Translations under genes and position numbers: made by a program
Notes under the pieces: generated by a model
Seen by the model: only the letters and a program-made list of their open reading frames with translations
Databases searched by the model: none
Told to the model about the DNA's origin: nothing
From: Symbiodinium natans
Taxonomy: Eukaryota; Sar; Dinophyceae; Suessiales; Symbiodiniaceae
Reading direction: 5' to 3'
Assembly (NCBI GenBank): GCA_905221605.1
Contig: CAJNDS010002111.1
Coordinates: 250,565-314,564 of the forward strand
Length of the DNA stretch: 64,000 nt
In this document: positions 40,427-45,158 of the stretch, one piece after another
Position numbering within the stretch: position 1 is the stretch's first letter
Layout: every line of letters begins with the position of its first letter

Positions 40427-42332
40427 GCCCCACCCAAAAAGAATGAGAAACCCTAATGAGCGCCAGATAAACCTCCTATAACCCTACAGCACTAAACCCC
40501 TCAGGCCCTTACAGCCCTAAGGGCGGAGCTAATGTCTTGCCACTGCCCGTCTTGGCGACGCCGACCACGTCGAGGCCGGCGAGGGCCAGCCTTGGCGTGG
40601 CTTTGTCAGGGGGAGCCTTCAGGGCCTCAAACATTTTCGTGCGTGAAGGGTCTTAGGATTCAGGTAGGTTGCTCTAAGGGTTTGAAAAAGAGACGTGCTT
40701 TTGCTGGGACTTCTGTTGAGAAGGGCCAAGGGATGATCTTACGCCTCCGAGCTGTTGTTATGGAGGGCTGCTTCAAAAGGCCTTGGCCTGCCGATCCAGT
40801 AGAGTTCTCACCTTTGCTTGCGGAAGTTACCTGCGAGCCTGGAAGAAGCACCGGAACTCCGAAGGCTCCACCGGAACTCCGAAGGCTCTCATGCAGGTGG
40901 GCCACGGCAGGGCCTGCGCCTGAAACACAGGTTTAGGGTTTAGGGTTTAGGGTTTAGGGTTTAGGGTTTAGGGTTTAGGGTTTAGGGTTTAGGGTTTAGG
41001 GTTTAGGGTTTAGGGTTTAGGGTTTAGGGTTTAGGGTTTAGGGTTTAGGGTTTAGGGTTTAGGGTTTAGGGGTTAGGGGTTTAGGGGTTTAGGGTTCATA
41101 CAGAACTATGAGTCCAAGAAGTTTTTAGTTTTGCGCACCCCAACACGCAGGTAAGAGAGAGAAAGAGAGAGACGGAGAGGACACCCCCGAGCGAGCGAGC
41201 GAGAATCCAAGTGCTTGCCCCCACCGACCCCGGAAATGGGTACCCGAAACCAAAATACCGCAGTGCCCCTAGAACCCTCTTCCCCAAACCCCAAAAGCCC
41301 AAAAGCAGGAGACAATCCCCTAAACCCAAAACCCAAAACCCTAAACCCTAAACCCTAAACCCCATGCCTGGATGGGCATCGGCGTGTCGATGCCCATGGC
41401 GGCGATGCCTTCAAACGCATAGTCGGGCAGGATGCCTGCACAGGGTCAAGGATGTTTAGGGTTTAGGGTTTAGGGTTTAGGACGACTTCAGGATGCGAGA
41501 TGCCAGGGGGGGATACTTTCTACAAGGCTCTCTAAGGGTTTAGGGTTTTGGGGTTTAGGGTTTAGGGTTTAATAGGAATAATCTGGGCAAAATACCCAAT
41601 ATAAAACGGGTACCACACAGAAAGCTGGTTGCGCTTTGACACCAAAACTTCGAAAGAGCAGCAGAGCACATTCAATACCGAAAGGTGGGAACCAGAAAGC
41701 GCTGCTTACCCAACAACAGAAACTAGGACGGCAAGCGAACGACAACCACACAGACAAATGGCAACAGAAGGAATGAGCGAAAACATTACGAAGAGCCGCA
41801 GCAACAAAACAGATGCAAGATACAAGTCACAAGATTGGGTGTTGAGTGCAAACGACCTCTTCAACGCCGTTTAGCTCATCTTTTCTTTTCTCGCCCATCA
41901 AGTCCATGTGAATAGAGGGCAGTAGGAGCCAGGGCATTAGGATTTTTGGGTCGCGGATCAGGGTTGAAGGGCACGGCGGCGAGAGACATCACAAGTTGCT
42001 TCGCCCGAGTAGGATCGCACAAAGCCGGCCGCCTTGAAGCAAGTCGACAGATGCGAGGCAGAAGTGGGTTCTACCGGAACAGGCCTTGCACATTCAAGAA
42101 ACTTCGGACTTGGCTTTCGCAAAGTGCTCGAATCTTGGGGCTCCGAGCAGCCAACTGCTCATGCAGGAAGTCTTCCTCCCTAAACCCGAAACTCTAAACC
42201 CAGTCTTCAGCTCGCAGTTCGGCTTGTCAGACGGGGCAAGCTGCACGTTGATCTCCGGAGTGCGATTCGCCACTCCCTCGCGCTCTGCTTTCCGAGCTGC
42301 CTTCTGCGCCAACTTTGACACGATCCGCGCGG
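17413..42332 (-). CDS. DEAD-box ATP-dependent RNA helicase gene, at least 22 microexons
   Basis: Reading the - strand, short islands between telomeric-repeat tracts spell an SF2 DEAD-box helicase in correct order. Exons (high to low): 42201-42332, 42092-42175, 41368-41435, 40530-40616, 39239-39297, 38592-38642, 37641-37730, 36624-36719, 36059-36104, 35575-35611, 35056-35149, 34805-34855, 22166-22270 (edge uncertain), 20831-20873, 20630-20687, 20095-20137, 19561-19609, 19021-19052, 18782-18811, 18059-18112, 17869-17915, 17413-17470. From 39297 to the stop, every junction I could test except the uncertain 34805 to 22166 joint keeps phase with GT, GC or GA donors and AG acceptors. At least one exon before the Q motif and one after Walker A were not found. 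About 1.4 kb of coding spreads over 25 kb. Motifs: Q (PMPIQ), I (AKTGSGKT), Ia (PTRELA), Ib (TPGRLLD), II (DEADRML), III (SATWP), IV (ILVFVSRK), V (TTDV, RGLDIPG) and VI (HRIGRTAR). The SATWP form and C-terminus suggest the DDX5/DBP2 branch. These enzymes unwind RNA with ATP. A 9.9-kb copia element sits in one intron. Confidence 0.85.
17869..17915 (-). CDS. Helicase exon: post-motif VI
   Basis: ALTFFEYDKKWPNLP; acceptor GCCCAG, donor GCGCAG, phase 2 out. Confidence 0.8.
18059..18112 (-). CDS. Helicase exon: motif VI
   Basis: 18 codons DYVHRIGRTARGPYGKGH; acceptor GCCTAG, donor GTCGGA. HRIGRTxR holds the arginine finger. Confidence 0.9.
18163..18393. repeat. TTACTAC 7-bp minisatellite in helicase intron
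   Basis: About 30 copies of a 7-base unit (CTACTTA with TGCTACT variants). Frames through it give Tyr/Leu/Thr repeats that are not genes. It lies in the 18113-18781 intron. Confidence 0.9.
18611..18725. repeat. Foldback element FB1 with G23-type run
   Basis: Arms TTGCGAAAGAACCCCC and its near-complement (GGGGGTTCTTCAGCAA) flank a core holding GGGGTAATAGGGATT. The right arm contains a long G homopolymer. In a helicase intron. Confidence 0.6.
18782..18811 (-). CDS. Helicase microexon between motifs V and VI
   Basis: 30 nt, ten codons VVIFDMGDIE; acceptor CCTGAG, donor GCAGGG. Confidence 0.8.
18850..18985. repeat. CCCGAAA then CCCTAAA array
   Basis: About 8 units of the variant CCCGAAA followed by about 9 units of CCCTAAA; intronic. 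Confidence 0.9.
19021..19052 (-). CDS. Helicase exon: motif V, second half
   Basis: 32 nt encoding RGLDIPGISH; acceptor ATCGAG, donor GCCCCC. Completes TDVxxRGLDIP across the junction. Confidence 0.85.
19103..19290. repeat. TTTAGGG array, degenerate
   Basis: TTTAGGG with TTTCGGG, TCTAGGG and CTTGGGG variants; preceded by a G-run at 19087. Confidence 0.85.
19418..19521. repeat. CCCTAAA array
   Basis: Telomere-type array next to the motif V exon; intronic. Confidence 0.9.
19561..19609 (-). CDS. Helicase exon: motif V, first half
   Basis: DFRNGKVKLLVTTDVM; acceptor TCGAAG, donor GTACGC. Confidence 0.85.
19629..19790. repeat. TTTAGGG array
   Basis: About 22 nearly perfect units immediately behind the acceptor side of the exon at 19561-19609. 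Confidence 0.95.
20095..20137 (-). CDS. Helicase exon: motif IVa (HGGKSQ)
   Basis: HGGKSQESRLNTLE; acceptor GCTGAG, donor GACCGA, a rare GA donor of the kind reported in dinoflagellates. HG.xxQxxR is highly conserved. Confidence 0.75.
20526..20598. repeat. CCCGAAA variant array
   Basis: About 8 uniform CCCGAAA units between two helicase exons. Confidence 0.9.
20630..20687 (-). CDS. Helicase exon: after motif IV
   Basis: LADTLAKRLQSEGFKANV; acceptor TCCCAG, donor GTCCGC, phase 1 in and phase 2 out, both fitting the neighbours (codons AAT and ATG rebuilt across junctions). Confidence 0.8.
20831..20873 (-). CDS. Helicase exon: motif IV
   Basis: ASDEHKILVFVSRK; acceptor CCTTAG, donor GTGCCT. 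Motif IV of the C-terminal RecA domain. Confidence 0.8.
20895..21015. repeat. Foldback element FB2
   Basis: Shares the core ATAGTAGGATTCCCTT..GGACCCC..AAGGTACCCC with the element at 46040-46145. Lies just upstream (gene sense) of the motif IV exon. Confidence 0.5.
21265..21392. repeat. Homopurine GGA-rich tract
   Basis: About 125 bases almost only A and G, in G-runs separated by AGAGA; could form triplex or G-quadruplex DNA. Gly/Arg and Pro/Ser frames through it are artefacts. Confidence 0.8.
21393..22165. other. Intron sequence without recognised features
   Basis: Short frames only. Nothing recognisable apart from the helicase exon to its right. Confidence 0.4.
22166..22270 (-). CDS. Helicase exon: second RecA domain start
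   Basis: RILEADHEKDRKRLEAFEKR followed by FERS and donor GTGAGG. It joins in phase to the motif IV exon. The upstream edge is unclear; the frame is open to about 22347. Confidence 0.5.
22348..23324. other. Intron sequence without recognised genes
   Basis: A small - strand frame at 22811-23125 and a hydrophobic one at 22606-22902 show no family motif. I see no splice-consistent helicase segment here. Confidence 0.4.
23325..23379. repeat. TTTAGGG tract, left of copia insertion
   Basis: Telomeric-type tract whose final TAGGG (23375-23379) is duplicated at 33307-33311 on the far side of the retrotransposon. Confidence 0.9.
23375..23379. repeat. Target-site duplication TAGGG, left copy
   Basis: Five bases directly outside the 3' LTR, repeated at 33307-33311. 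Five bp is the normal Ty1/copia duplication length. Confidence 0.85.
23380..23608 (-). repeat. 3' LTR of the copia element
   Basis: Partner of the 33078-33306 repeat. The spliced-leader-like 11-mer is at 23527-23537. Confidence 0.95.
23609..23616 (-). promoter_or_regulatory. Polypurine tract
   Basis: AGGGGGAG on the element strand directly before the 3' LTR; plus-strand DNA primer in LTR elements. Confidence 0.75.
23794..33015 (-). CDS. Copia polyprotein: gag-PR-PR-MTase-like-IN-dioxygenase-like-RT-RNase H
   Basis: First ATG is at 33015 (the frame runs further up without ATG); 3,073 codons, stop TGA at 23794, far longer than the usual 1,300-1,500 residues. By approximate residue: Pro/Gly-rich N-terminus; helical gag (430-650); CCCH finger (about 700) then CCHC knuckle CFECGAVGHLQPQC (730-750); retropepsin-like repeat 1 (VDTAATHLV, about 858) and repeat 2 (LDSGASHPL, about 1020); C5-methyltransferase-like domain (about 1215-1450: HLFSG, GGPPCRTVSR, QGALGHALVKPTT); integrase zinc motif (about 1513) and D-D-35-E core (LDLAGP, HSDRAGEF, GRAEA; 1556-1750); 2OG-Fe(II) dioxygenase-like domain (about 2030-2195: SLHRDSHN, then LHGPMPW..RVSLTGYTP); RT (2388-2700; DISKAFL, GLYVDDFL); RNase H (2757-2890; YADASFA, STAEAEL, YTDSVS, IADLLTK). 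A C-terminal tail has a membrane segment and a Cys/His cluster. Confidence 0.92.
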   Translation of the reverse strand: MDMMRRRSEPGLSPTANEAEGNRGDGGEGRQQMVQALTDGREVAMIQPTPQVENEVVPVQAANPFWSERAQEEMRLRQSRPASLPASGGDRSGEGTRRPPSLQDLLGQEPAPVERPSSGLMGQMERGTIGGVQADEELIPDVSGEEQTEDMAVVKRALKELLVQTKELGNRLHRVEEKSYTSAASGSASRARSSGVVDANTAYPLGMTPEKQYLPGQVFYTDGMGGFWTVLPDGTWLPIEGYDLPKGCDLQSLPGSRKGDVQVEDEKEVPMMHVAEGKKPSRLPPLNYPTGGPASGGYASGPPGLTHVPITSVPSGVDGSVAPAGNQPGFVSARETATQENSAGSGGYTMVDDVPYRWKMVAGKLELEKVPLTAVTPGIGHGLPQGPGGRVSLPPGAVVPRGMPITGDSSGTERPEALGKHVMSLPTLADYTPSNPTALGDWIAMIEPMLSSLTDTGRVWWQCVYSKAYQAYAKWLSVSPLERLGIKTELEGLKVVQTAHVLLEQRAVSLLLQAIPERLKTEIVSTRMLGSVMIFYKLLTVYQPGGANERSTMLNFLVQPSSATSISEAIKGVRQWAQWRSRLRELRASEPDATLLIKGLDALSSALLAKHPTVHFRVASFREKLGVDYSPTSETATQLAEMLQAEFELLLHSAGEQEVKQDSDAKKRARLNKAQKGTGDETEEGDKGKGKGKRYSGDGERPFCWIYGKTDAGCKFGSRCKFRHDKDSLERGRCFECGAVGHLQPQCPYKDGASSNVDSNPERSRSKGNSPKGGKGGKGAKWGNAKKAEVADGGDETANAGLDKGSASPSSPSTPNQVLAEALEVLKSMKLSSAQSASSGDPSVRMLCGPGLFQQEGRVALVDTAATHLVRTLFPWECLPDTTVMVQSALGGVTMRITEKGTLIREDNGPLIIPLWLILEFGANLTVINGMCHVGAKSSLDQLLWFEHGCLVMDYKTAEKMVLHAERQRASWSHSQWRNGRADCGVGSSDATLLPKQGEGRGVCVLHVARVSDTNECSGMGMLDSGASHPLRSLRPGEQLPQQKVLVSLAVGSREMCITPGGTLVTPEMVDPLVPIGKASALVGLRVQWRGGKCTASHPVLGELRVRDLNGCPCLEKEVALQIIDEMDWCSPKQALKVARMVQGCPNTDNEVAVKTSLQSAARTASANEEEFVQACWRFLRWYYGDIPENMLMELLPRGDIAALPFNRHKRRRLARAKRVVVHLFSGKQKWHFPSRDVEVLELDLTKGGDLHNSSVWKYLLHLAAEGKVVAVIGGPPCRTVSRLRGEDGGPPVLRRRCGPERLGVKSLPWPHQELAQKDGVLLLKMLFLYDVAVHSRGGTAEVINGSSVFFGMESPGDPELIGKDFSQNGKTVLSAEDLVDGSQEGLSSPTFWSWPEVKSFCERYGMYAAHFDQGALGHALVKPTTFLVSDMELWESLEQVRVVVPWSATFASTLEERIGQSSIWARWAFGLVKRIRHRLAQWLHESDAEREATVLKKEEREGTLRRLTTEERAFRDHCLRGHIPFRRDCQICVSAAGKEHRHLRRKHGDAYTLSLDLAGPYKFSKDAHQQKPRHAVIGVYQFPMLDPNVGRPPEKEEDADEVEDQVVDDGAGVGEWLGDAVANFEEEDSAPVEPAPVLEAEVLKIQASEKSWKELKDHLTQPVRMINFVMVEPIVDKQQTTVLSAVQRMMVRLQRHGYPVLRIHSDRAGEFVNARFRSFCETRLIYRTTGDPGVPQTNGRAEACVGLFKRGVRSLLKEARLGPAYWALAARHWSMLRWQKAERELGLNPKALLPFGAQIQVKRRPWELLGPDGTKKGRQWVDRTQPALLLGPCDDLPGGYWVEAQGTAKDPDELVLFPCATIFSNIKEPPELELEGVVEEQEPSPPEHRLKGKKPALRFADEEGPPLPPPRDPPVRHRLNEKSPASSLRGHVGSLRLLRKRGESPPLEIFEDDMQGLGELEENADVEDNVPGDEYWPTCCSPHENAYLVCKSETAEDGTQLEKEEQKAKSMYERSMYDYVDCEELLEGIVYPKRVNRRGGINNWCTSTRALVLGHYTHGGVCGITKETHRRPWLCRYLASFVRHHNPEAKFSALQISCNAPVSLHRDSHNEKHCCNYVCGFGDYKDGQLWVEDEKVLEEGAEVVEQSYGKKVLPGKLVDIHWNFMSFFPRKLHGPMPWKGNRVSLTGYTPVFMERLSYKDRCYLLQCKFPLPEPQAEEGEKRKWLKMTLKETSLDDLAEEVDYAVFEAHQWALEEHLSIRRLIAEQECCILDEFHGSANESSEEKGSETREWLVKAKRAEEQLSKFLVKAAQVQQMVQENTALEAAEEVEFLQTKTIPTQEAMQELEKWRESLSDEVTSLVKELEVVEPTTQEKLDKLAEEPNAPVIEYVPSLVVFTRKQGTGRRRARICACGNFISSMAATEYEGPRSLSRHSLYAPGLDSTTFRCQVRHAAYMVWIIAGLDISKAFLTAPMNRAQREGRLVVVQPPRAAVKLGLCTKEERWIARKALYGLAESPAAWVEWRDQRLQGMSWVSKDGQAMSFQRSNADPSLFLIMAQEKLEGASKLVGTMGLYVDDFLMAGTMTVLREALEQIRKEWKTSEPEFCGPGCGDGFLKFLGVQIWYRNGSFFLNQEDFVRDLLNRRGYQIDETGKGSNLPMVKETPGEEEEVDIPSLRAAQGAVGEFLWVAIKTRPDLAFCTSQLSLWTSRRPRFVVKKAEEVFRYLAATPTLGLTFGAIATCEKERNEVLRYGRGVKVVESYADASFAAGENEKSHSGAVVVWGDCPVMWATQRQSTVALSTAEAELHASIEGATMIQSCTPIIAALVGTGEESLQKVLYTDSVSTCSIIQYPAGSWRTRHLRIRAAGVRSLVDRGYMVIAHLRGEYMIADLLTKLMSGQVYAKQKALWGLRLLVQGTDLKKASLAMAVMMVAASLQGMATGGEEVSTAGFFCSEEGVCKVANTSTVMVLAQGIEMVINNSDLVAYLVAAIILWELAWCLFRRLYKWLWIKKAVVIPASATLYTTVGGNCMHASSDCDVLRYSQPRAKTLCKHCLKDGWVVNAEFLGEERAAGT
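33066..33077 (-). promoter_or_regulatory. Primer binding site complementary to initiator tRNA-Met anticodon arm
   Basis: On the element strand GGTTATGAGCCC follows the LTR with no gap. Its complement GGGCTCATAACC is the anticodon stem-loop of eukaryotic initiator tRNA-Met, not the 3' acceptor end. Drosophila copia and yeast Ty5 prime this way with a half-tRNA. Confidence 0.8.
33078..33306 (-). repeat. 5' LTR of the copia element
   Basis: 229 bp, identical to 23380-23608 except one base (33108 region, A versus G). Contains TTTGGCTCAAG on the element strand (33225-33235), matching the last 11 bases of the dinoflagellate spliced leader. Confidence 0.95.
33307..33311. repeat. Target-site duplication TAGGG, right copy
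   Basis: Directly outside the 5' LTR; first bases of the continuing TTTAGGG array. Confidence 0.85.
33312..33403. repeat. TTTAGGG tract, right of copia insertion
   Basis: About 13 perfect units, in register with the tract left of the element. Confidence 0.95.
33404..34804. other. Intron sequence with a TTTAGGG tract
   Basis: Contains a degenerate TTTAGGG array at 33964-34100. No exon was recognised in the rest; the frames at 33533-33898 and 34277-34644 have no family motif. Confidence 0.4.
34805..34855 (-). CDS. Helicase exon: VTVGS linker
   Basis: 17 codons RGNRDTLQRVTVGSATL; acceptor GGCCAG, donor GTGCTG. The VTVGS strand begins the linker between the two RecA domains. The next intron contains the copia element. 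Confidence 0.6.
34918..34974. repeat. TTTAGGG tract
   Basis: Short array between helicase exons. Confidence 0.85.
35056..35149 (-). CDS. Helicase exon: motif III (SAT)
   Basis: 31 codons including RQDRQTLFFSATWPTTVQQ; acceptor CCGAAG, donor GTCATG. SATWP couples ATP hydrolysis to unwinding and is the form used in the DDX5/DBP2 group. Confidence 0.85.
35404..35545. repeat. CCCTAAA/CCCGTAAA array
   Basis: Includes about 6 copies of the 8-base variant CCCGTAAA among CCCTAAA units; ends at the donor side of the exon 35575-35611. Confidence 0.85.
35575..35611 (-). CDS. Helicase exon: GFEEQV region
   Basis: CGFEEQVGRIA; acceptor GGCTAG, donor GCGCCC. In DEAD proteins this follows DEADRML directly. 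Confidence 0.7.
35643..35729. repeat. TTTAGGG array
   Basis: About 12 perfect units behind the exon 35575-35611. Confidence 0.95.
36059..36104 (-). CDS. Helicase exon: motif II (DEAD)
   Basis: RVTYFVLDEADRMLL; acceptor CTAGAG, donor GCTTCA. The Walker B DEAD box that hydrolyses ATP. Confidence 0.85.
36624..36719 (-). CDS. Helicase exon: motif Ib
   Basis: 32 codons from VADIRNGAHIVAATPGRLLD to CPSQNFK; acceptor CTCAG, donor GTTTCA. TPGRLLD is motif Ib. Confidence 0.85.
37641..37730 (-). CDS. Helicase exon: GG motif region
   Basis: 30 codons ending GAGVLYGGGHGSKGWQ; acceptor CCCAG, donor GCTGGG. The VYGG...Q segment normally lies between Ia and Ib. Confidence 0.7.
38592..38642 (-). CDS. Helicase exon: motif Ia
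   Basis: 17 codons ALVLAPTRELAVQISDM; acceptor CCTCAG, donor GCGCGC. PTRELAxQI contacts RNA. Confidence 0.85.
38672..38768. repeat. TTGGGGG variant array
   Basis: About 13 uniform TTGGGGG units just upstream (gene sense) of the motif Ia exon; potential G-quadruplex. Confidence 0.9.
38887..38986. repeat. TTCAGGG variant array
   Basis: About 9 uniform TTCAGGG units bracketed by TTTAGGG units. Confidence 0.9.
39239..39297 (-). CDS. Helicase exon before motif Ia
   Basis: AEDKLQHGAATPIAGEPKGTE-like coding; ends at GAG with donor GTGGTA and joins in phase to the next exon, giving GTE-ALVLAPTREL. The 5' phase implies one further unseen exon. Confidence 0.5.
39398..39490. repeat. Homopurine tract
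   Basis: About 90 bases of G and A; intronic. Confidence 0.75.
39686..39955. repeat. TTTAGGG/TTCAGGG array
   Basis: TTTAGGG, then about 12 TTCAGGG, then about 20 TTTAGGG units. Confidence 0.95.
40397..40425. repeat. CA microsatellite
   Basis: About 14 CA dinucleotides in an intron. Confidence 0.9.
40530..40616 (-). CDS. Helicase exon: motif I (Walker A)
   Basis: 29 codons including LALAGLDVVGVAKTGSGKTL; acceptor CTGAAG, donor GCTCCG. AxTGSGKT is the ATP-binding loop. A short GC-rich linker precedes it. Confidence 0.8.
40930..41098. repeat. TTTAGGG array
   Basis: About 23 nearly perfect units between the motif I and Q-motif exons. Confidence 0.95.
41368..41435 (-). CDS. Helicase exon: Q motif
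   Basis: LPDYAFEGIAAMGIDTPMPI plus Gln, after acceptor TGCAG and before a GC donor (GCATGG). Phe, Gly and PxPIQ of the adenine-recognising Q motif are all present. The intron runs straight into TTTAGGG repeats. Confidence 0.8.
42092..42175 (-). CDS. Helicase exon upstream of Q motif
   Basis: 28 codons, EDFLHEQLAARSPKIRA then CESQVRSFLN, between acceptor GGGAG and donor GTGCAA. This matches the conserved region N-terminal to the Q motif in DDX5-like proteins (a short helix, then EV..FR-type motif). Confidence 0.55.
42201..42332 (-). CDS. Helicase N-terminal exon (Lys/Ala-rich)
   Basis: After acceptor TTAAG the - strand encodes a basic segment containing SKLAQKAARKAEREGVANR followed by a polar stretch ending in KPNCELKTG. 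The donor is uncertain. DBP2-type helicases have such low-complexity N-termini. Confidence 0.5.
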
Positions 42333-43041
42333 CTTAAGGGTTCATGGCTTTTCCTGCTTGAGGCTTCAGGTGTCAGGCTTCAGAGCTCTAAGCTGTAGGG
42401 CCTCAGGGTCTCAGGGTCTAGTGTTCAAATCTGGTGACGGTGGTCCTCTCAGGACTTGCGGTTCAAGGTTCCCACTGCGCATCAAGCGTCTGAATAATTA
42501 GAATAGGGTTTTGGAGGTTACTGTAGTATGATTATAAAGGGATCATGAGAAAATACTATTTTTACTTATTTCGACCCCTATATTACCTCCCTGACCCTGC
42601 CGTGCCGACCTCGGAGATCGTCAAAGCTGCTAATGGGCGGAAACCTGTGATGCATGAGCTGTAAAGGCAGTACCCTCATGAACCATGGGGGCCGAATGAG
42701 GCCTAAAAGTTCCATCATATACTCTATTCTACTCTACTTCCTGATTTCTTGAGCAAGCCTAAGACCCCGAACCCTAAACCCTGAACCCCGTTTAGGGTGC
42801 ATTCCGTCCCCCAGGAATAGAGCTCATCGGGCTCCCAAGAACGCTACAAACTTCGAAGCGACATCACCCGAAATCAAAAGCCCCCCCCCCCCCGGAAAGG
42901 TTTTGGGCAAGTTGTTGGGGCTTTTGGAACTTCGGGGAGTCCACTGTCTTTGGCAGGGAGACCCTCTACAAAGGCAAGCTTGCCGGCGTAAAGAGAGGCG
43001 CACACGACATAGTCGGGGGATCCAGCCAGCTACTCTTCTGG

Positions 43042-43118
43042 CTGGTTCTTAGTAGGGTATAGCCCCCTTGAAGGCTCTATGTAGGCCCCTAAATCCCTCA
43101 TTCCCTACTAAGAACCAG
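43042..43118. repeat. Foldback element FB3, perfect 16-bp arms
   Basis: CTGGTTCTTAGTAGGG at 43042-43057 and its exact complement at 43103-43118, 45-base spacer. Confidence 0.8.
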
Positions 43119-43389
43119 GGGTCTTCAAAGACATTTTCGGGGAGGCTCGCGGTGCAGGAGATTAGGGGCACGAAAGATTTAAGCGGTATACAGGGATCTA
43201 CAGCCACCTGGGGTGGGGCCTGATCCTTGCACCCTGTACCCTCGACCCTAAACACGCAATCCTAAGCCGAAAACCTTAAACCCCTTGCTTCCAGACCGGT
43301 CTTCCCTAAACCCCAATAAACCTATGGACCAGAAGGACATGGAGTCAAGACCTCCTTGGCACCCCTAAAACTTCTGTGCCCCGGCACAC

Positions 43390-43449
43390 ATCCGCAAGCT
43401 CAGCTGGCATCTCCACCGTGATTTCAAGAGCCTCCCGGCTTTCAGCCAT
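43390..43449 (-). CDS. Possible first exon of the helicase gene
   Basis: An ATG at 43449 opens 20 codons (MAESREALEITVEMPAELAD) ending at a GT (GTGTGC). Acidic, coding-like texture. Its link to the helicase is only positional. Confidence 0.25.
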
Positions 43450-45158
43450 GCCTCGGCCGACTCGAGTCCGCAAAACGCGCCGCTTGTTGAACGGATTCGC
43501 CAGGATGCGAAACTGTCGTCGATTTTGGACGTCTGGTTCCCCCAGTGCTTCTTTAGATTCTTGGGCTCCAACCACTAACTACACAAACTCCGACTAGGAT
43601 GGTCGCAGCAGCCTTCCTGCCCACCCACCCAGTGCTGCCGCAGCGGCTCTGCATCTCCTCCTCAGAGAGGGTCTCAGGCGCTGCCAGGAAAGCTTTCCTC
43701 AAGGCCGGTTCGCGTTTGGGGTTTTAGGGGTTAGGGGTTTCAGGTTTAGGGTTTAGGCTTCAGGGTTCACGGCTCCGAAATCACCCTGAACTCGCCCCAA
43801 TCTGTTCCCCAGACACCCATCGAGAACATCAAGTCTACAGACACATATTCTGCAGCCACATCTTCCTGGCGATGTGTCCCGAACCTTTCCAAACTCTGAA
43901 CTCATAGTTTCGGGGGTGCCATCGCAAGGGAAGCAAGCGCCCGAAGACCAAACCCTATAAACCCTACAAAACCCTACAAAACCCTATGAAACCCTATGAA
44001 ACCCTATGAAACCTCTAAACAACCTTATAGAACCCTATAGGACAGAGTCAGAGAAGGGGATCCCATGACAGCTCGACGGCCGAGGTGCTCAAACGGAGCT
44101 AGATGGGCTGGCGCAGCCTTGTCCCCATGCCCCAGGGTGGCTTTAGGGCCCTCTGGGGCCTCCTGTTTAGGGTTTAGGGTTTAGGGTTTAGGGTTTAGGG
44201 TTTAGGGTTTAGGGCCTCTTTTTGGGCTCAGACGGCTCAGACTACAGGCCAAGTTGAGGCCCATGAGGCTCCTGGCCCAAGGCTGAGACACTCTGTCTTC
44301 CCCTAGAAACCCTCCCAAGAACCTGGCCTTCTCCCGGAGACCTTGGGGCCCTCTGCGACTGGACCTATTATCATTGATATTGATATTGATATTTTTGTCA
44401 TTACTATTATTATTACTATTATTATTATTATTAGTAGTAGTAGTATTAGTATTATTGTCATTTGCTATATTTGTTGTAATTGATGATTGAGGAAGGAGCC
44501 TCCACATCAGATTTGGCCGCCCAACCCCCGAATGTGCGCCTCCTGCTTTCTTGGCCGCTTCCAGTTCGAGACCTGTGAGGGCCAACGAGGCTTGGAGCAT
44601 TCAGCGGCACATACTCAGCCCCCCACTCATAAGGCTTGCACTCGCACGACGCCCGGTTCCCGCACGCAAAAAGCCTAACGAGAATACACGAAATCCCGAA
44701 GTTCTTGTTGTGTGGCGTTCAACCTCATGAACACAAACACACGGATGGCTGCCTGGCCTAGTAATGACATTGAAAATACGATGCTTCCTAGCTCTAAAGC
44801 TTCAGGATCAAAGGCCAAACCCGCCCTCAGTGGACATTCGCACCTGCGAAGCATCGCCCAAAACAGAACATGGAAATCGCACGCGGCGAGCACACTGACG
44901 GCAAGTGGTGTTCCCGGCATGTCAACCACACAAAACACTGCAAACACGATATGATCGGCGCGCATGTTTCACGCGTTTACGCTGAGTGGGAGCCAACAAG
45001 AAAAGAACAAGAAGAAGAACAAGAAAAATCAAAAGAACAACAAAAAACAATAGCTATCTGTATGAAAATAGAACAAAAGAACAATATAATAATCAGAACA
45101 ACAAGAAGCTAAATAAGCTATCTGTGTATTATAACAATGGGGCAAGGAAAGCCGCGTC

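Larger units (their letters stand above)
42333..45158. other. Mostly intergenic DNA between helicase and next gene
   Basis: Holds a foldback element (43042-43118), CCCTATGAAA-type repeats (43955-44030), a TTTAGGG tract (44166-44213) and an ATT/AGT microsatellite (about 44365-44460). A 96-codon hydrophobic - strand frame at 44675-44965 is unexplained and could be a gene fragment. Confidence 0.4.
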
